From positions 2,232,001-2,296,000 of the forward strand of contig OZ257246.1 of NCBI GenBank assembly GCA_965279595.1: a stretch of 64,000 bases of DNA, written 5' to 3'. Below the pieces are notes generated by a model, which made no database searches, was not told the DNA's origin, and worked only from the letters and a program-made list of their open reading frames with translations. Numbering within the stretch: the stretch's first letter is position 1; each line of letters opens with the position of its first letter. This DNA comes from CAIKLP01 sp965279595 (lineage in GTDB: Bacteria; Bacteroidota; Bacteroidia; Sphingobacteriales; Sphingobacteriaceae). Position numbers and translations under genes: made by a program. Below, one piece after another: positions 9,188 through 17,951 of the stretch.

Positions 9188-10537
9188 ATGAATATTACAC
9201 AAGAGAACATCGATCAATTAAATGCAGTAGTTAAAATCAAATTAACTCCAGAAGATTATCAAAAAAATGTTGATGCAGCCATCAAAGACCATAGCAAAAA
9301 AGCAAATATGCCAGGTTTCCGTAAAGGAATGGTTCCAGCATCTCACATTAAAAAATTATATGGTAAAAGTATTTTAGTAGAAGAAATCAATCGTTTATTG
9401 TCAGATACTTTAAATAATTACATTACTGAAAAAGAATTAGAAGTATTGGGTCAACCTTTACCTAAAGTAGATGATTCATACCAACCAAAATGGGATTTCA
9501 ATGAAGACTTTGAATTCAGTTTTGAAATGGGCTTAGCTCCTGAAATTAAAGAAACGTTTACAGCAAAAGATAAGGTTACTCATTATAAAGTGAGAATCGA
9601 CGAAGAAACGCTGCAATCTCGTCTTAAAAACATTCGCAGAAGCTACGGTAAAATGTCAAATCCCGACACAGTGTCAGCAGATGACGTTATTTATGGCGAA
9701 TTAGTACAACTTTCTCCAGATGGTTCTGTTTTTGAAGGTGGAATCAGCAATACCAATTCTTTGCGTTTGGATTTGCTAGTTGATGAGAAAATAAAAAAAT
9801 CATTAATTGGTTTACAAAAAGATGCAGTAGTTGAAATTGATCTTCAAAAAGCATACAAAAATGATGCACATAAAATTGCTCATTTATTAAATATTGATGA
9901 GGAATTAGTGAAAGATTTGAAATCAAACTTCCGCCTTACAGTTAAAAACATTAACCGTATGGAAGAAGCTGATATGAATCAAGAGTTCTTTGATAAAATT
10001 TATGGTGAAGGTACAGTAACAACTGAAGAAGCGTTCATTGAAAAAATGAAAGAAGAATTAATTCAAATCATGCAAGACAATGCTGATCGCAAATTGCAAG
10101 CAGACATTGTAACTTATGGTTTAGATAAATTCAATTTTGAATTGCCTAATGAATTTTTAAAACGTTGGTTGAAAGTAACTAATGAAGAAAAATTATCAGC
10201 TGAGCAAATTGCTGAACAGTATGATGATTTTGCTAAAAATTTAAAATGGACTTTGATTGAAAATAGAATTATGAAAGATAATGCTATTGAATTAAAGTCG
10301 GAAGATGTGGTAGAGTTAGCTAAAAAACGCATTGAAGCGCAATTCAAAATGTACAGCCCTCAACCATTAACTGAAGAACAATTAAATGAATATGCTGTTA
10401 ACTTCTTACAAAATAGAGAACAAGCTTCTAGATTATTTGATGAAGTACGTAACACAAAAGTTTTTGAATTTTTAAAAACTGTGATTACATTAGACAGCAA
10501 AGAAATTGATTATAATAAGTTCTTAGAATTACGATAA
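9188..10537 (+). CDS. tig: Trigger factor
   Basis: Trigger factor is the ribosome-bound chaperone and peptidyl-prolyl isomerase that meets nascent chains at the exit tunnel. The 449 residues show the N-terminal ribosome-binding domain with the signature PGFRKGMVP (about residues 42-50), which contacts ribosomal protein L23. A middle FKBP-type domain follows (about 150-250), with diverged active-site sequence as is common in Bacteroidota. The rest is a helical C-terminal chaperone domain. Length is normal. It stands immediately upstream of clpP-clpX, the classic tig-clpP-clpX order, but a hairpin terminator lies between. Confidence 0.93.
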   Translation: MNITQENIDQLNAVVKIKLTPEDYQKNVDAAIKDHSKKANMPGFRKGMVPASHIKKLYGKSILVEEINRLLSDTLNNYITEKELEVLGQPLPKVDDSYQPKWDFNEDFEFSFEMGLAPEIKETFTAKDKVTHYKVRIDEETLQSRLKNIRRSYGKMSNPDTVSADDVIYGELVQLSPDGSVFEGGISNTNSLRLDLLVDEKIKKSLIGLQKDAVVEIDLQKAYKNDAHKIAHLLNIDEELVKDLKSNFRLTVKNINRMEEADMNQEFFDKIYGEGTVTTEEAFIEKMKEELIQIMQDNADRKLQADIVTYGLDKFNFELPNEFLKRWLKVTNEEKLSAEQIAEQYDDFAKNLKWTLIENRIMKDNAIELKSEDVVELAKKRIEAQFKMYSPQPLTEEQLNEYAVNFLQNREQASRLFDEVRNTKVFEFLKTVITLDSKEIDYNKFLELR

Positions 10538-10558
10538 TTATCATTTTGTATAGTATAT

Positions 10559-10609
10559 AAAAGGGTAATTGATCTAATATTTAAGAATTAGCGTAAATTA
10601 CCCTTTTTT
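10559..10609 (+). terminator. Terminator between tig and clpP
   Basis: A 12-bp stem (10559-10570 with 10597-10608) carries a ~26-nt AT-rich loop and ends in a T-run. It should separate much of tig transcription from clpP-clpX. Confidence 0.7.
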
Positions 10610-10655
10610 AAATGTTAAAAAAGCCATAGCTTGTCTATGCACTATACAATATAAT

Positions 10656-11360
10656 ATGATAAACAAAGCCGAATTTCGTAATTATGCGGTTAAACATCAC
10701 CGCATCAACAGCATTCAAGTTGATAATTTTATTTCAAGGGTTGAGAATCGATTAACACCTAGAAGCGTTACTCCATACATCATTGAGGAGCGTCAATTAA
10801 ACGTAGCACAAATGGATGTGTTCTCTCGTTTAATGATGGATAGAATCATCTTTTTAGGTGATGCTATTTATGATAGCGTAGCTAATATTATTCAAGCTCA
10901 ATTATTGTTTTTGCAATCAACAGATGCAAAAAGAGACATTCAAATTTATATCAATTCTCCAGGTGGTTCCGTTTATGCTGGCTTAGGCATTTATGATACC
11001 ATGCATTATATTCAACCAGAAGTAGCAACAATTTGTACTGGTATGGCGGCTTCAATGGCAGCTGTATTATTATGTGCCGGTGCTGAAGGTAAAAGAGCTG
11101 CATTAACACATTCAAGAGTAATGATTCACCAACCAATGGGTGGGGCAGAAGGACAAGCATCAGACATTGAAATTACTGCAAGAGAAATTGGTAAATTGAA
11201 AAAAGAATTATACGATATCATCGCTAAGCACAGTAAACAAACTTATGAGAAAGTTTGGGAGTGTTCAGATCGTGATTATTGGATGATTGCGCATGAAGCT
11301 AAAGAATTTGGTATGATCGATGAAATTTTAGGATCAGTACCTACAGAAACAAAAAAATAA
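10656..11360 (+). CDS. clpP: ATP-dependent Clp protease proteolytic subunit
   Basis: ClpP forms the barrel-shaped serine protease that degrades substrates unfolded by ClpX. The catalytic triad is visible: Ser133 in TGMAASMAA, His158 in MIHQPMGG, and Asp207 in DRDYWM. INSPGGSV (100-107) is the substrate-binding segment. The 234-residue length includes an N-terminal extension of about 30 residues typical of Bacteroidota ClpP. Its TAA overlaps the clpX ATG by one base (TAATG), which argues for translational coupling. Confidence 0.95.
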   Translation: MINKAEFRNYAVKHHRINSIQVDNFISRVENRLTPRSVTPYIIEERQLNVAQMDVFSRLMMDRIIFLGDAIYDSVANIIQAQLLFLQSTDAKRDIQIYINSPGGSVYAGLGIYDTMHYIQPEVATICTGMAASMAAVLLCAGAEGKRAALTHSRVMIHQPMGGAEGQASDIEITAREIGKLKKELYDIIAKHSKQTYEKVWECSDRDYWMIAHEAKEFGMIDEILGSVPTETKK

Positions 11361-12598
11361 TGGCAAAACAAACTAAAGAAATCAGATGCTCATTTTGCGG
11401 ATCTGGCAAACAAGATACCCTTGTATTAATTGCAGGTATTGATGCACATATTTGTGATAAATGCATTCAACAAGCTAATTCAATTTTAACTGAAGAAGCA
11501 GTTGCTCGCAATGCAAAAATGTTGGAGTCATCGATTCATTTAGCAAAGCCAAAAGATATCAAAGCACATCTTGACCAATATGTAGTTGGTCAAGATGATG
11601 CTAAGAAAACATTAGCCGTTGCTGTGTATAATCATTACAAAAGATTATCACAAACTACCACAGCAGATGAAGTCGAGATTGAAAAATCAAATATCATCAT
11701 GGTTGGAGAAACCGGTACAGGAAAAACATTATTAGCTAGAACAATTGCTAAAACTTTACAAGTTCCTTTTTGTATTTGTGATGCTACTGTTTTAACTGAA
11801 GCAGGTTATGTTGGGGAAGATGTAGAAAGTATTCTTACTCGTTTATTACAAGCCGCTGATTACGATGTTTCATTAGCCGAAAGAGGAATAGTTTACATTG
11901 ATGAAATAGATAAAATTGCTCGTAAAAGCGATAACCCATCTATTACTCGTGATGTTTCAGGTGAAGGAGTACAACAAGCTTTATTGAAAATTTTAGAAGG
12001 TACTGTTGTAAATGTTCCACCTCAAGGCGGTAGAAAACATCCTGAACAAAAAATGATTGCTTTGAACACCAATAATATTTTATTTATATGCGGTGGAGCT
12101 TTTGATGGTATCGATAAAAAAATTGCTAGACGCCTGCAAACGCAAGCAATTGGTTATAATATTGATAAAGATAAAGTAGAAGTAGATAAAGAGAATTTAT
12201 TGAAATATGTTACTCCTCAAGATTTAAAAAGTTTTGGATTAATCCCAGAATTGATTGGACGTTTACCTGTGTTAACTCATTTAAATCCTTTAGATAGAGA
12301 AACACTTTTAAACATCTTAACTGAACCAAAAAATTCATTGCTGAAACAATATGAAAAATTGTTTGAATATGAAAAAATAGCTATCAAATTTGATAAAGCA
12401 GTTTTTGAATTTGTGGTTGATAAAGCAATGACTTATAAATTGGGGGCGCGTGGATTAAGGTCAATATTGGAAGCTATTATGATTGATGCCATGTTTGAAT
12501 TACCTTCTGAAACAGATGTGAAAGAATTGTATATTGATTTAGATTATGCAATGAAGAAATTCAGCAAATCTGAAATCCGTAAATTGAAAGTTGCTTAA
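11360..12598 (+). CDS. clpX: ATP-dependent Clp protease ATP-binding subunit ClpX
   Basis: ClpX is the AAA+ unfoldase that selects proteins and feeds them to ClpP. The N-terminal C4 zinc domain has Cys10, Cys13, Cys32 and Cys35. Walker A is GETGTGKT (116-123), Walker B is IVYIDEID (about 177-184), the pore loop is GYVG (149-152), and GARGLR near the end supplies the sensor-2 arginine. The second Walker A position is E rather than the usual P, an ordinary variation. Its 412 residues are full length. It starts inside the clpP stop codon. Confidence 0.95.
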   Translation: MAKQTKEIRCSFCGSGKQDTLVLIAGIDAHICDKCIQQANSILTEEAVARNAKMLESSIHLAKPKDIKAHLDQYVVGQDDAKKTLAVAVYNHYKRLSQTTTADEVEIEKSNIIMVGETGTGKTLLARTIAKTLQVPFCICDATVLTEAGYVGEDVESILTRLLQAADYDVSLAERGIVYIDEIDKIARKSDNPSITRDVSGEGVQQALLKILEGTVVNVPPQGGRKHPEQKMIALNTNNILFICGGAFDGIDKKIARRLQTQAIGYNIDKDKVEVDKENLLKYVTPQDLKSFGLIPELIGRLPVLTHLNPLDRETLLNILTEPKNSLLKQYEKLFEYEKIAIKFDKAVFEFVVDKAMTYKLGARGLRSILEAIMIDAMFELPSETDVKELYIDLDYAMKKFSKSEIRKLKVA

Positions 12599-12603
12599 TA
12601 TTA

Positions 12604-12640
12604 ATTAGCTAATAGGCAAATTAGCTAATTAGCTAATTAT
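12604..12640. repeat. TTAGCTAATT palindrome cluster
   Basis: Several copies of the palindromic AATTAGCTAATT theme fill the 46-bp gap between clpX and the AMP nucleosidase gene. The same motif recurs at 17001-17036, 19066-19102 and 19179-19215. Confidence 0.7.
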
Positions 12641-12644
12641 TTAT

Positions 12645-13415
12645 ATGAAAACAAAAGAAGAAATTGTAACCAACTGGTTGCCTCGATATACAGGAAGAGA
12701 ATTAGAAGATTTTACACAATATATTCTACTCACTAACTTTTCTGGATACCTTACTTTATTTGCAGAGAAGTATAATGCACCAATCATGGGCGAAGGTAAG
12801 CCTATGCAAAGTGTTTCAGCCAATGGCATCACGTTAATTAATTTTGGAATGGGAAGTGCCATGGCAGCAACTGTGATGGATTTACTAAGTGCCATTGAAC
12901 CAAAAGCTGTTTTGTTTCTTGGTAAATGTGGTGGATTAAAAAGAAAAAATGAAATTGGAGATTTAATTCTTCCTATTGCTGCTATTAGAGGCGAAGGTAC
13001 ATCAAACGATTACATTCCTGCAGAAGTGCCCGCTTTGCCTGCTTTTGCTTTACAAAAGGCAATTTCAACTACAATTCGTGATCATGAATTGGATTATTGG
13101 ACCGGCACAGTTTATACCACCAATAGAAGAATTTGGGAGCATGATGAAGAATTTAAGGCTTACTTGCAAAAAATTAGGGCCATGGCCATTGATATGGAAA
13201 CAGCTACTATTTTTATTACAGGATTTATCAATGAAATTCCGACTGGTGCTTTATTATTAGTTTCTGATCAGCCTATGATTCCTGAAGGGGTTAAAACCGC
13301 TGAAAGTGATAAAAAAGTTTCATCACAATTTGTAAGTACACATTTAGAGGTAGGCATTAAATCTTTAGAGCAGTTAATCAATAATGGGCAAACTGTAAAA
13401 CACTTGCAGTTTTAA
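12645..13415 (+). CDS. amn: AMP nucleosidase (short form)
   Basis: The predicted reaction splits AMP into adenine and ribose 5-phosphate. At 256 residues the protein is a nucleoside-phosphorylase-fold enzyme matching the short AMP nucleosidase family of Bacteroidota, which lacks the long N-terminal domain of E. coli Amn. Typical features are NFGMGSAMAATVMDLL and LFLGKCGGLKRK (phosphate/ribose site) and MAIDMETATIF (the purine-ribose Glu region), followed by LLLVSDQPMIPEGVK. It follows clpX after a short repeat-filled gap on the same strand. A related purine phosphorylase is the main alternative. Confidence 0.8.
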   Translation: MKTKEEIVTNWLPRYTGRELEDFTQYILLTNFSGYLTLFAEKYNAPIMGEGKPMQSVSANGITLINFGMGSAMAATVMDLLSAIEPKAVLFLGKCGGLKRKNEIGDLILPIAAIRGEGTSNDYIPAEVPALPAFALQKAISTTIRDHELDYWTGTVYTTNRRIWEHDEEFKAYLQKIRAMAIDMETATIFITGFINEIPTGALLLVSDQPMIPEGVKTAESDKKVSSQFVSTHLEVGIKSLEQLINNGQTVKHLQF

Positions 13416-13500
13416 CTTTCCCATAAGACTGAATAAGGCAAGTTCCATTAAAATACTCTATACTTCCCATCATTTGGAGAATCATTTAATAGATTTTCCG

Positions 13501-13508
13501 TAACTTCG
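13501..13508 (+). promoter_or_regulatory. -7 box for the ABC-F gene (TAACTTCG)
   Basis: The box fits TAnnTTTG with C for T at position 7 and lies 17 nt before the ATG. A TTTG occurs about 24 nt upstream as a possible -33 element. Confidence 0.45.
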
Positions 13509-13525
13509 CGCAAAATTAATTTTAC

Positions 13526-15157
13526 ATGATTTCTGTTTCCAATTTATCGCTGAAATACGGCAAAAGAGTACTTTTTGAAGATGTAAACGTAAAGTTTACA
13601 GCTGGCAATTGTTATGGGGTTATTGGTGCCAATGGTGCTGGTAAATCTACTTTCTTGAAAATATTATCAGGAGAAATTGAATCATCAACAGGAAATGTAA
13701 GTATTACACCAGGAGAGCGTTTAGCAGTTTTGCGTCAAAATCACTTTGAATTTGATTTGGTACCTGTATTACAAACAGTAATAATGGGTCATCAGAAATT
13801 ATGGGGAATCATGCAAGAGAAAGATGCTTTGTATGCCAAGCCAGATTTCAATGATGCAGATGGAGAGCGCGTTTCAGAGTTAGAAGGTTTATTTGCAGAA
13901 ATGAACGGATGGAATTTAGAAAGTGATGCAGCAGCCCTTTTAAGTGGATTAGGAATTAAAGAAGAAACTCATTATAAATTAATGAATGAGTTATCGGGTC
14001 AAGAAAAAGTGAGAGTATTATTAGCTCAAGCTTTATTTGGTAATCCTGATATTCTTTTATTGGATGAGCCAACCAATGATTTGGATATAGAAACTATTTC
14101 ATGGTTAGAAGATTTTTTAGCTGATTTTCAGAATACCGTAATTGTAGTAAGTCACGATAGACATTTCCTGGATGGTGTTTGTACACATATTGCAGATATT
14201 GATTTCGGTAAAATAAATTTATACACAGGAAATTATACTTATTGGTATGAAAGTTCTCAGTTAGCTTTGAGACAACGTTCTGATCAAAATAAAAAGACAG
14301 AAGATAAACGTAAGGAATTACAAGAATTTATTGAACGATTCAGTGCCAACGCTTCTAAATCTCGTCAAGCTACTTCACGTAAAAAATTATTAGAGAAATT
14401 AAATATTGATGAAATTAAAGCATCAACAAGAAAATATCCTGCTATCATTTTTAAACAAGAAAGAGAAGCTGGTGATCAAATTTTAACTGTTGAACATCTA
14501 TCGAAAAAAACGGAGGAAGGCATTCAATTATTTTCAGATTTAAATTTCAGTTTAGCTAAAGGTGATAAGGTGGCAATACTTGCCAAAGATAGTGTGGCTA
14601 CTTCTGCTTTCTTTGAATTAATGGCCGGTTTAAATAAACCAACTTCAGGTGAAATTAAATGGGGGATAACTATTACACCATCTTATTTGCCTTCCCACAA
14701 TGAAGATTTCTTTAAAGTAGATTTGAATTTAATTGATTGGTTACGTCAATATTCAGAAGAAAAAGATGAAACATTTATCCGCGGATTCTTAGGTAAAATG
14801 TTATTCTCTGGTGAAGAAACTTTTAAGAAATGTAATGTACTTTCTGGAGGAGAGAAGGTTCGTTGTATGCTTTCTAGAATGATGATGATGAATGGAAATG
14901 TTTTGTTATTAGATGAGCCTACCAATCACTTGGATTTGGAATCTATCACAGCATTTAATAATTCATTAAAAGACTTCAAAGGAACTGTGATGTTTACTTC
15001 TCATGACCATGAGTTTGTACAAACAGTTGCCAACAGAATAATAGAATTAACTCCAAATGGATTCATTGATAAATCTATGACTTATGATGAATACATTAAA
15101 GATGAAAGAGTAGCCGAACAACGTGAGAAGTTGATGGGTATGAAGTTTGCTCGTTAA
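13526..15157 (+). CDS. ABC-F family ATPase (YbiT-like)
   Basis: ABC-F proteins have two ATPase domains and no membrane part; they act on the ribosome, usually at the E site. Domain 1 has Walker A GANGAGKST (about 34-42), signature NELSGQEKVRV and Walker B ILLLDEPTND. A charged linker follows (about 240-320, FSANASKSRQATSRKK). Domain 2 keeps signature LSGGEKVRC and Walker B LLLDEPTNHLD, but its Walker A is replaced by KGDKVAILAKDSVATSAFF, without the GxxGxGKS/T lysine. I recall similar loss in some YbiT-type members, so it may be a subfamily trait. The 543-residue length is normal. The stop overlaps the convergent histidine kinase by 4 nt. Confidence 0.9.
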   Translation: MISVSNLSLKYGKRVLFEDVNVKFTAGNCYGVIGANGAGKSTFLKILSGEIESSTGNVSITPGERLAVLRQNHFEFDLVPVLQTVIMGHQKLWGIMQEKDALYAKPDFNDADGERVSELEGLFAEMNGWNLESDAAALLSGLGIKEETHYKLMNELSGQEKVRVLLAQALFGNPDILLLDEPTNDLDIETISWLEDFLADFQNTVIVVSHDRHFLDGVCTHIADIDFGKINLYTGNYTYWYESSQLALRQRSDQNKKTEDKRKELQEFIERFSANASKSRQATSRKKLLEKLNIDEIKASTRKYPAIIFKQEREAGDQILTVEHLSKKTEEGIQLFSDLNFSLAKGDKVAILAKDSVATSAFFELMAGLNKPTSGEIKWGITITPSYLPSHNEDFFKVDLNLIDWLRQYSEEKDETFIRGFLGKMLFSGEETFKKCNVLSGGEKVRCMLSRMMMMNGNVLLLDEPTNHLDLESITAFNNSLKDFKGTVMFTSHDHEFVQTVANRIIELTPNGFIDKSMTYDEYIKDERVAEQREKLMGMKFAR

Positions 15158-16914
15158 TTTTTTGTACTTGGTAATTCAATACTGAATTTGGAACCTACAC
15201 CAACTTCACTTTGAATATAAAATTGACCATTATTCTTTTTAATAAAATCTTGACAAAGAATTAAGCCCAGGCCTGTGCCTTGTTCTCTAGCTGTTCCTTC
15301 TGTTGAAAATACTTCTTCGTTAAGTACTTTATCAATATTTATTTGACTAATACCAATTCCTGTGTCCTCAATTATCAAAGTAATTCTATTATTTGATGAT
15401 GTAGAACGAATGCTTATTTGATTTCCTTTTGAACAAAACTTAATAGCATTTGCCATGAGGTTTCTTATCACAATTCTTATCATATTTTTATCAGCATAAG
15501 CAAAAGTGTTTTTACTTAATTGGAAATTTAATTCTATTCCTTTTTCCTTTGCTTTTCGGTCAAAGAATTCAAGCTTTTCTTTAATAACTTCATAAACATC
15601 AAAAATGTCTGCATCAATAACTTCTCCTTTTAATTGGCTTTTTGACCAATATAAAAGGTTCTCTAAAAGTTCAGAAGTATATTCAATGTTTTTAGAAAGT
15701 TCAGGAATAATAATTTTAAAATCTGATTCATTTAAGCTTCCCTCTTGCGTTAAAAAAATAGTTTCTTTTAAACTATTCAATGGGCTTCTTAAATCATGTG
15801 AGATTATAGAAAATAACCTGTCTTTTAAATTATTTAAAGTGATAAGTTGTTCCGATTGTTCTTTTAATTTTTGATTAGAAAGATTACGTTCTGTAATATC
15901 TTTGAATAATAATATAAGTCCACTGAAAATAGTTCCTTTTTCAAATAATGAAGTAGTACTGACTTCAAATGTTCTTAAAGTATCATTTATTTTAAGTTTT
16001 ATCTCTGTAGTTGAATTATATCTATCTGAAATTACTTTTTTTAATTCATCTGTTAATGGAAAAATATCATTTATATCTAATCCAATGAAAGTAGAATGAT
16101 AGCCTTGTAGGTTTCTTTTCATTTGTGGATTGATGTCAATTACCCTATCATAAGTATCTATTACTATTACACCTTCTCGAAGTGCTTCAATTATTTTTTC
16201 TCTTGCAACAGGTATTATATTGAATAGTTTAAATCTTAATAAACCGAAACTTACTAATGTTGAAAATGCTATGAATGCAAAGGGGGTAAGGTCTATGTGT
16301 TTTAATGGTCTAATATTAAACAGGTAAACAAAGTTTACTAACCAAGGAATAACTGTTGCATAAACGAGAATATTATTTTGACGTTTATATATTGGATCCG
16401 CAGTTTTGAATTTGATGATTAATAAATACAATCCCCATGCATTGAAGAAATAGAAGTAAAGGGTATTGAAAATATACCAAGGACCAGCATCAATATTTAA
16501 TAAGGGAAAAGGACCAGTTGTATCTACACTTACATGACTATAGTGTAAATGATGATAGCTATTTGTATAAACAAATATCAATGTTAGAATTGGTTCAATA
16601 GAAAGTAATAAAATACTTTTATTGGTTACCCAATGATCTTTTCCTGTAAACTTAAATATAAAAAGTATCCATAATGTAGGTAGAGTAGCTATTCCAATGT
16701 ATTCAATTCGAATCCAAAATAGCATTTGCTCAAGTGTGGTGCTAAATAATTCACAACCATAAGCAAATCCCCAAATTCCAATGGCCAACATCATAAAGGC
16801 AAACCACCTAACTGCACCTCCAATTTTACTGAAAACCACTACAGACATTATTCCAGTGAATAAACCTGAAAGCAGCAGAAATAAGGAATAGTCGTTTATT
16901 GCTAAAGTGGGCAT
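15154..16914 (-). CDS. 7TM-PAS hybrid sensor histidine kinase
   Basis: This is a sensor kinase of 586 residues. About seven hydrophobic helices fill residues 1-230 (histidine kinase N-terminal 7TM type), followed by a PAS domain (about 238-345, REGVIVIDTYDRVIDINPQM). HisKA has the phospho-accepting His373 in SIISHDLRSPLNSL. The HATPase domain has the N box (NLMANAIKFC), G1 (IEDTGIGIS) and G2 (GTGLGL). No receiver domain or cognate response regulator is adjacent, so it is an orphan kinase. It ends tail-to-tail with the ABC-F gene, overlapping by 4 nt. The stimulus is unknown. Confidence 0.9.
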   Translation of the reverse strand: MPTLAINDYSLFLLLSGLFTGIMSVVVFSKIGGAVRWFAFMMLAIGIWGFAYGCELFSTTLEQMLFWIRIEYIGIATLPTLWILFIFKFTGKDHWVTNKSILLLSIEPILTLIFVYTNSYHHLHYSHVSVDTTGPFPLLNIDAGPWYIFNTLYFYFFNAWGLYLLIIKFKTADPIYKRQNNILVYATVIPWLVNFVYLFNIRPLKHIDLTPFAFIAFSTLVSFGLLRFKLFNIIPVAREKIIEALREGVIVIDTYDRVIDINPQMKRNLQGYHSTFIGLDINDIFPLTDELKKVISDRYNSTTEIKLKINDTLRTFEVSTTSLFEKGTIFSGLILLFKDITERNLSNQKLKEQSEQLITLNNLKDRLFSIISHDLRSPLNSLKETIFLTQEGSLNESDFKIIIPELSKNIEYTSELLENLLYWSKSQLKGEVIDADIFDVYEVIKEKLEFFDRKAKEKGIELNFQLSKNTFAYADKNMIRIVIRNLMANAIKFCSKGNQISIRSTSSNNRITLIIEDTGIGISQINIDKVLNEEVFSTEGTAREQGTGLGLILCQDFIKKNNGQFYIQSEVGVGSKFSIELPSTKN

Positions 16915-17000
16915 AGGTTGTAGAACCGATTAATTGAATAATCGATGCTGGCTTAAACTTAAGCTTTTTTTTGAAATTTGGTTAATTCTAAGTAGAAAAA

Positions 17001-17106
17001 AATTAGCTAATTAGTTAATTAGCAGATTAGCTAATTGTCGTCGAAGGTAGAGATGTGTTAATGTGATAATGTGTTGATGTGTTGATGGAGCATTGTTGCC
17101 TACAAA
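17001..17106. repeat. Composite intergenic repeat, copy A
   Basis: The element consists of TTAGCTAATT palindromes (17001-17036), a GTCGAAGG-like spacer, a run of 8-nt units of the type GTGTTGAT (17054-17087), then TTGTTGCCTACAAAG. The reverse complement of 19066-19215 shows the same parts in the same order, so it is a dispersed composite element in inverted orientation around the tRNA-like/lrp/trxB segment. Confidence 0.6.
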
Positions 17107-17212
17107 GTAGTTAATTCAAAATTCATCACTTAAAATTCATAATTATAAAGTATTGAATTTGGAAAGGAAATTAACTCATCTTTCACTATCATCAATAATG
17201 GAAAGAATTTTG

Positions 17213-17308
17213 CTGTAGGAGAAGGATTCGAACCTCCACAGGGCGGTTTAAACCGAACTCCCCACCCTCGAGACAAGAGGGCATGTCTGCCAATTTCATC
17301 ACCCCACA
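17213..17308 (-). tRNA. Type II tRNA-like gene, Leu scaffold, anticodon GUC (atypical)
   Basis: The minus strand folds as a full cloverleaf. Acceptor TGTGGGG pairs with TCCTACA, and the D-arm region ATGAAATTGGCAGACAT is nearly the same as in the tRNA-Leu(GAG) of this window. The anticodon stem CCCTC/GAGGG is perfect around loop TTGTCTC, giving anticodon GUC (Asp). The T-arm is GGAGG/CCTTC with loop TTCGAAT. Oddities are a ~27-nt variable region with a CGGTTTAAACCG palindrome, U at position 37 where a purine is usual, discriminator G instead of Leu's A, and no encoded CCA. A TATATTTG box lies at 17328-17335. It is either a divergent functional tRNA or a decaying tRNA-Leu copy. Confidence 0.6.
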
Positions 17309-17327
17309 TTTTTGCGTTTCCGCTTAT

Positions 17328-17335
17328 CAAATATA
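17328..17335 (-). promoter_or_regulatory. -7 box for the tRNA-like gene (TATATTTG)
   Basis: An exact TAnnTTTG match on the minus strand, 19 nt upstream of the tRNA-like 5' end. The same distance separates box and tRNA for tRNA-Leu(UAG) in this window. Confidence 0.45.
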
Positions 17336-17440
17336 GTAAATGATTTAATTGTTAGATATTTATTAATAATATATTTTAATATATAGTTTTTGTTTAATAT
17401 ATTATATATATATTAGATAATATTCAAAATAGTTTATAAA

Positions 17441-17905
17441 ATGAAACAAGAATTAAATATTGACGAATTGGATTTGAAGCTTATTCAAAAATTAATGAAC
17501 AATGCTGATCCTTCATACGCAGAATTAGGAGAACAATTGCATGTTTCGGCTGGAACCATTCATGTGCGTGTAAAAAAATTAACTGAAATGAAAGTAATCA
17601 AAAATAAAACTGTGGAAGTTGATTTGAAAAAAATGGGCTATGATGTAGTTGCGTTTATTGGTGTTTATTTAGAAAAGAGTTCTATGTATGATGTTGTTGC
17701 AAAACAATTAAAAAAAATTCCACAAGTAGTTAGATTAAATTATACCACTGGAAGTTATAGCATGTTTGTAGAAATTGTTTGTAAAGATATTGATCAGCTT
17801 AGAATGGTACTCCACGATGATTTACAGAAGGTACAAGGCATTGAAAGAACGGAGACACTCATAAGTTTAGATGAAGGTTTCAAAAGAGCACCAGTCTTGT
17901 TTTAA
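17441..17905 (+). CDS. Lrp/AsnC-family transcriptional regulator
   Basis: At 154 residues this is a standard Lrp/AsnC protein. The N-terminal winged helix-turn-helix (about 8-62, LDLKLIQKLMNNADPSYAEL and HVSAGTIHVRVKKL) is followed by a C-terminal RAM/ligand-binding alpha-beta domain (about 70-150). The family forms octamers that sense amino acids and regulate their metabolism. The regulon here is unknown; the convergent neighbour is trxB. The long AT-rich upstream region (17340-17440) contains TATATATATTAG-type sequence that could hold its own operator, but I see no clear dyad. Confidence 0.88.
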   Translation: MKQELNIDELDLKLIQKLMNNADPSYAELGEQLHVSAGTIHVRVKKLTEMKVIKNKTVEVDLKKMGYDVVAFIGVYLEKSSMYDVVAKQLKKIPQVVRLNYTTGSYSMFVEIVCKDIDQLRMVLHDDLQKVQGIERTETLISLDEGFKRAPVLF

Positions 17906-17908
17906 ATA

Positions 17909-17940
17909 AAAAAGGAGAATGTTTTTTCATTCTCCTTTTT
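17909..17940. terminator. Bidirectional terminator between the Lrp gene and trxB
   Basis: A perfect 13-bp stem (17909-17921 with 17928-17940) has a 6-nt loop. A-run and T-run flanks serve both convergent genes. Confidence 0.85.
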
Positions 17941-17951
17941 TATTTTTTAAA

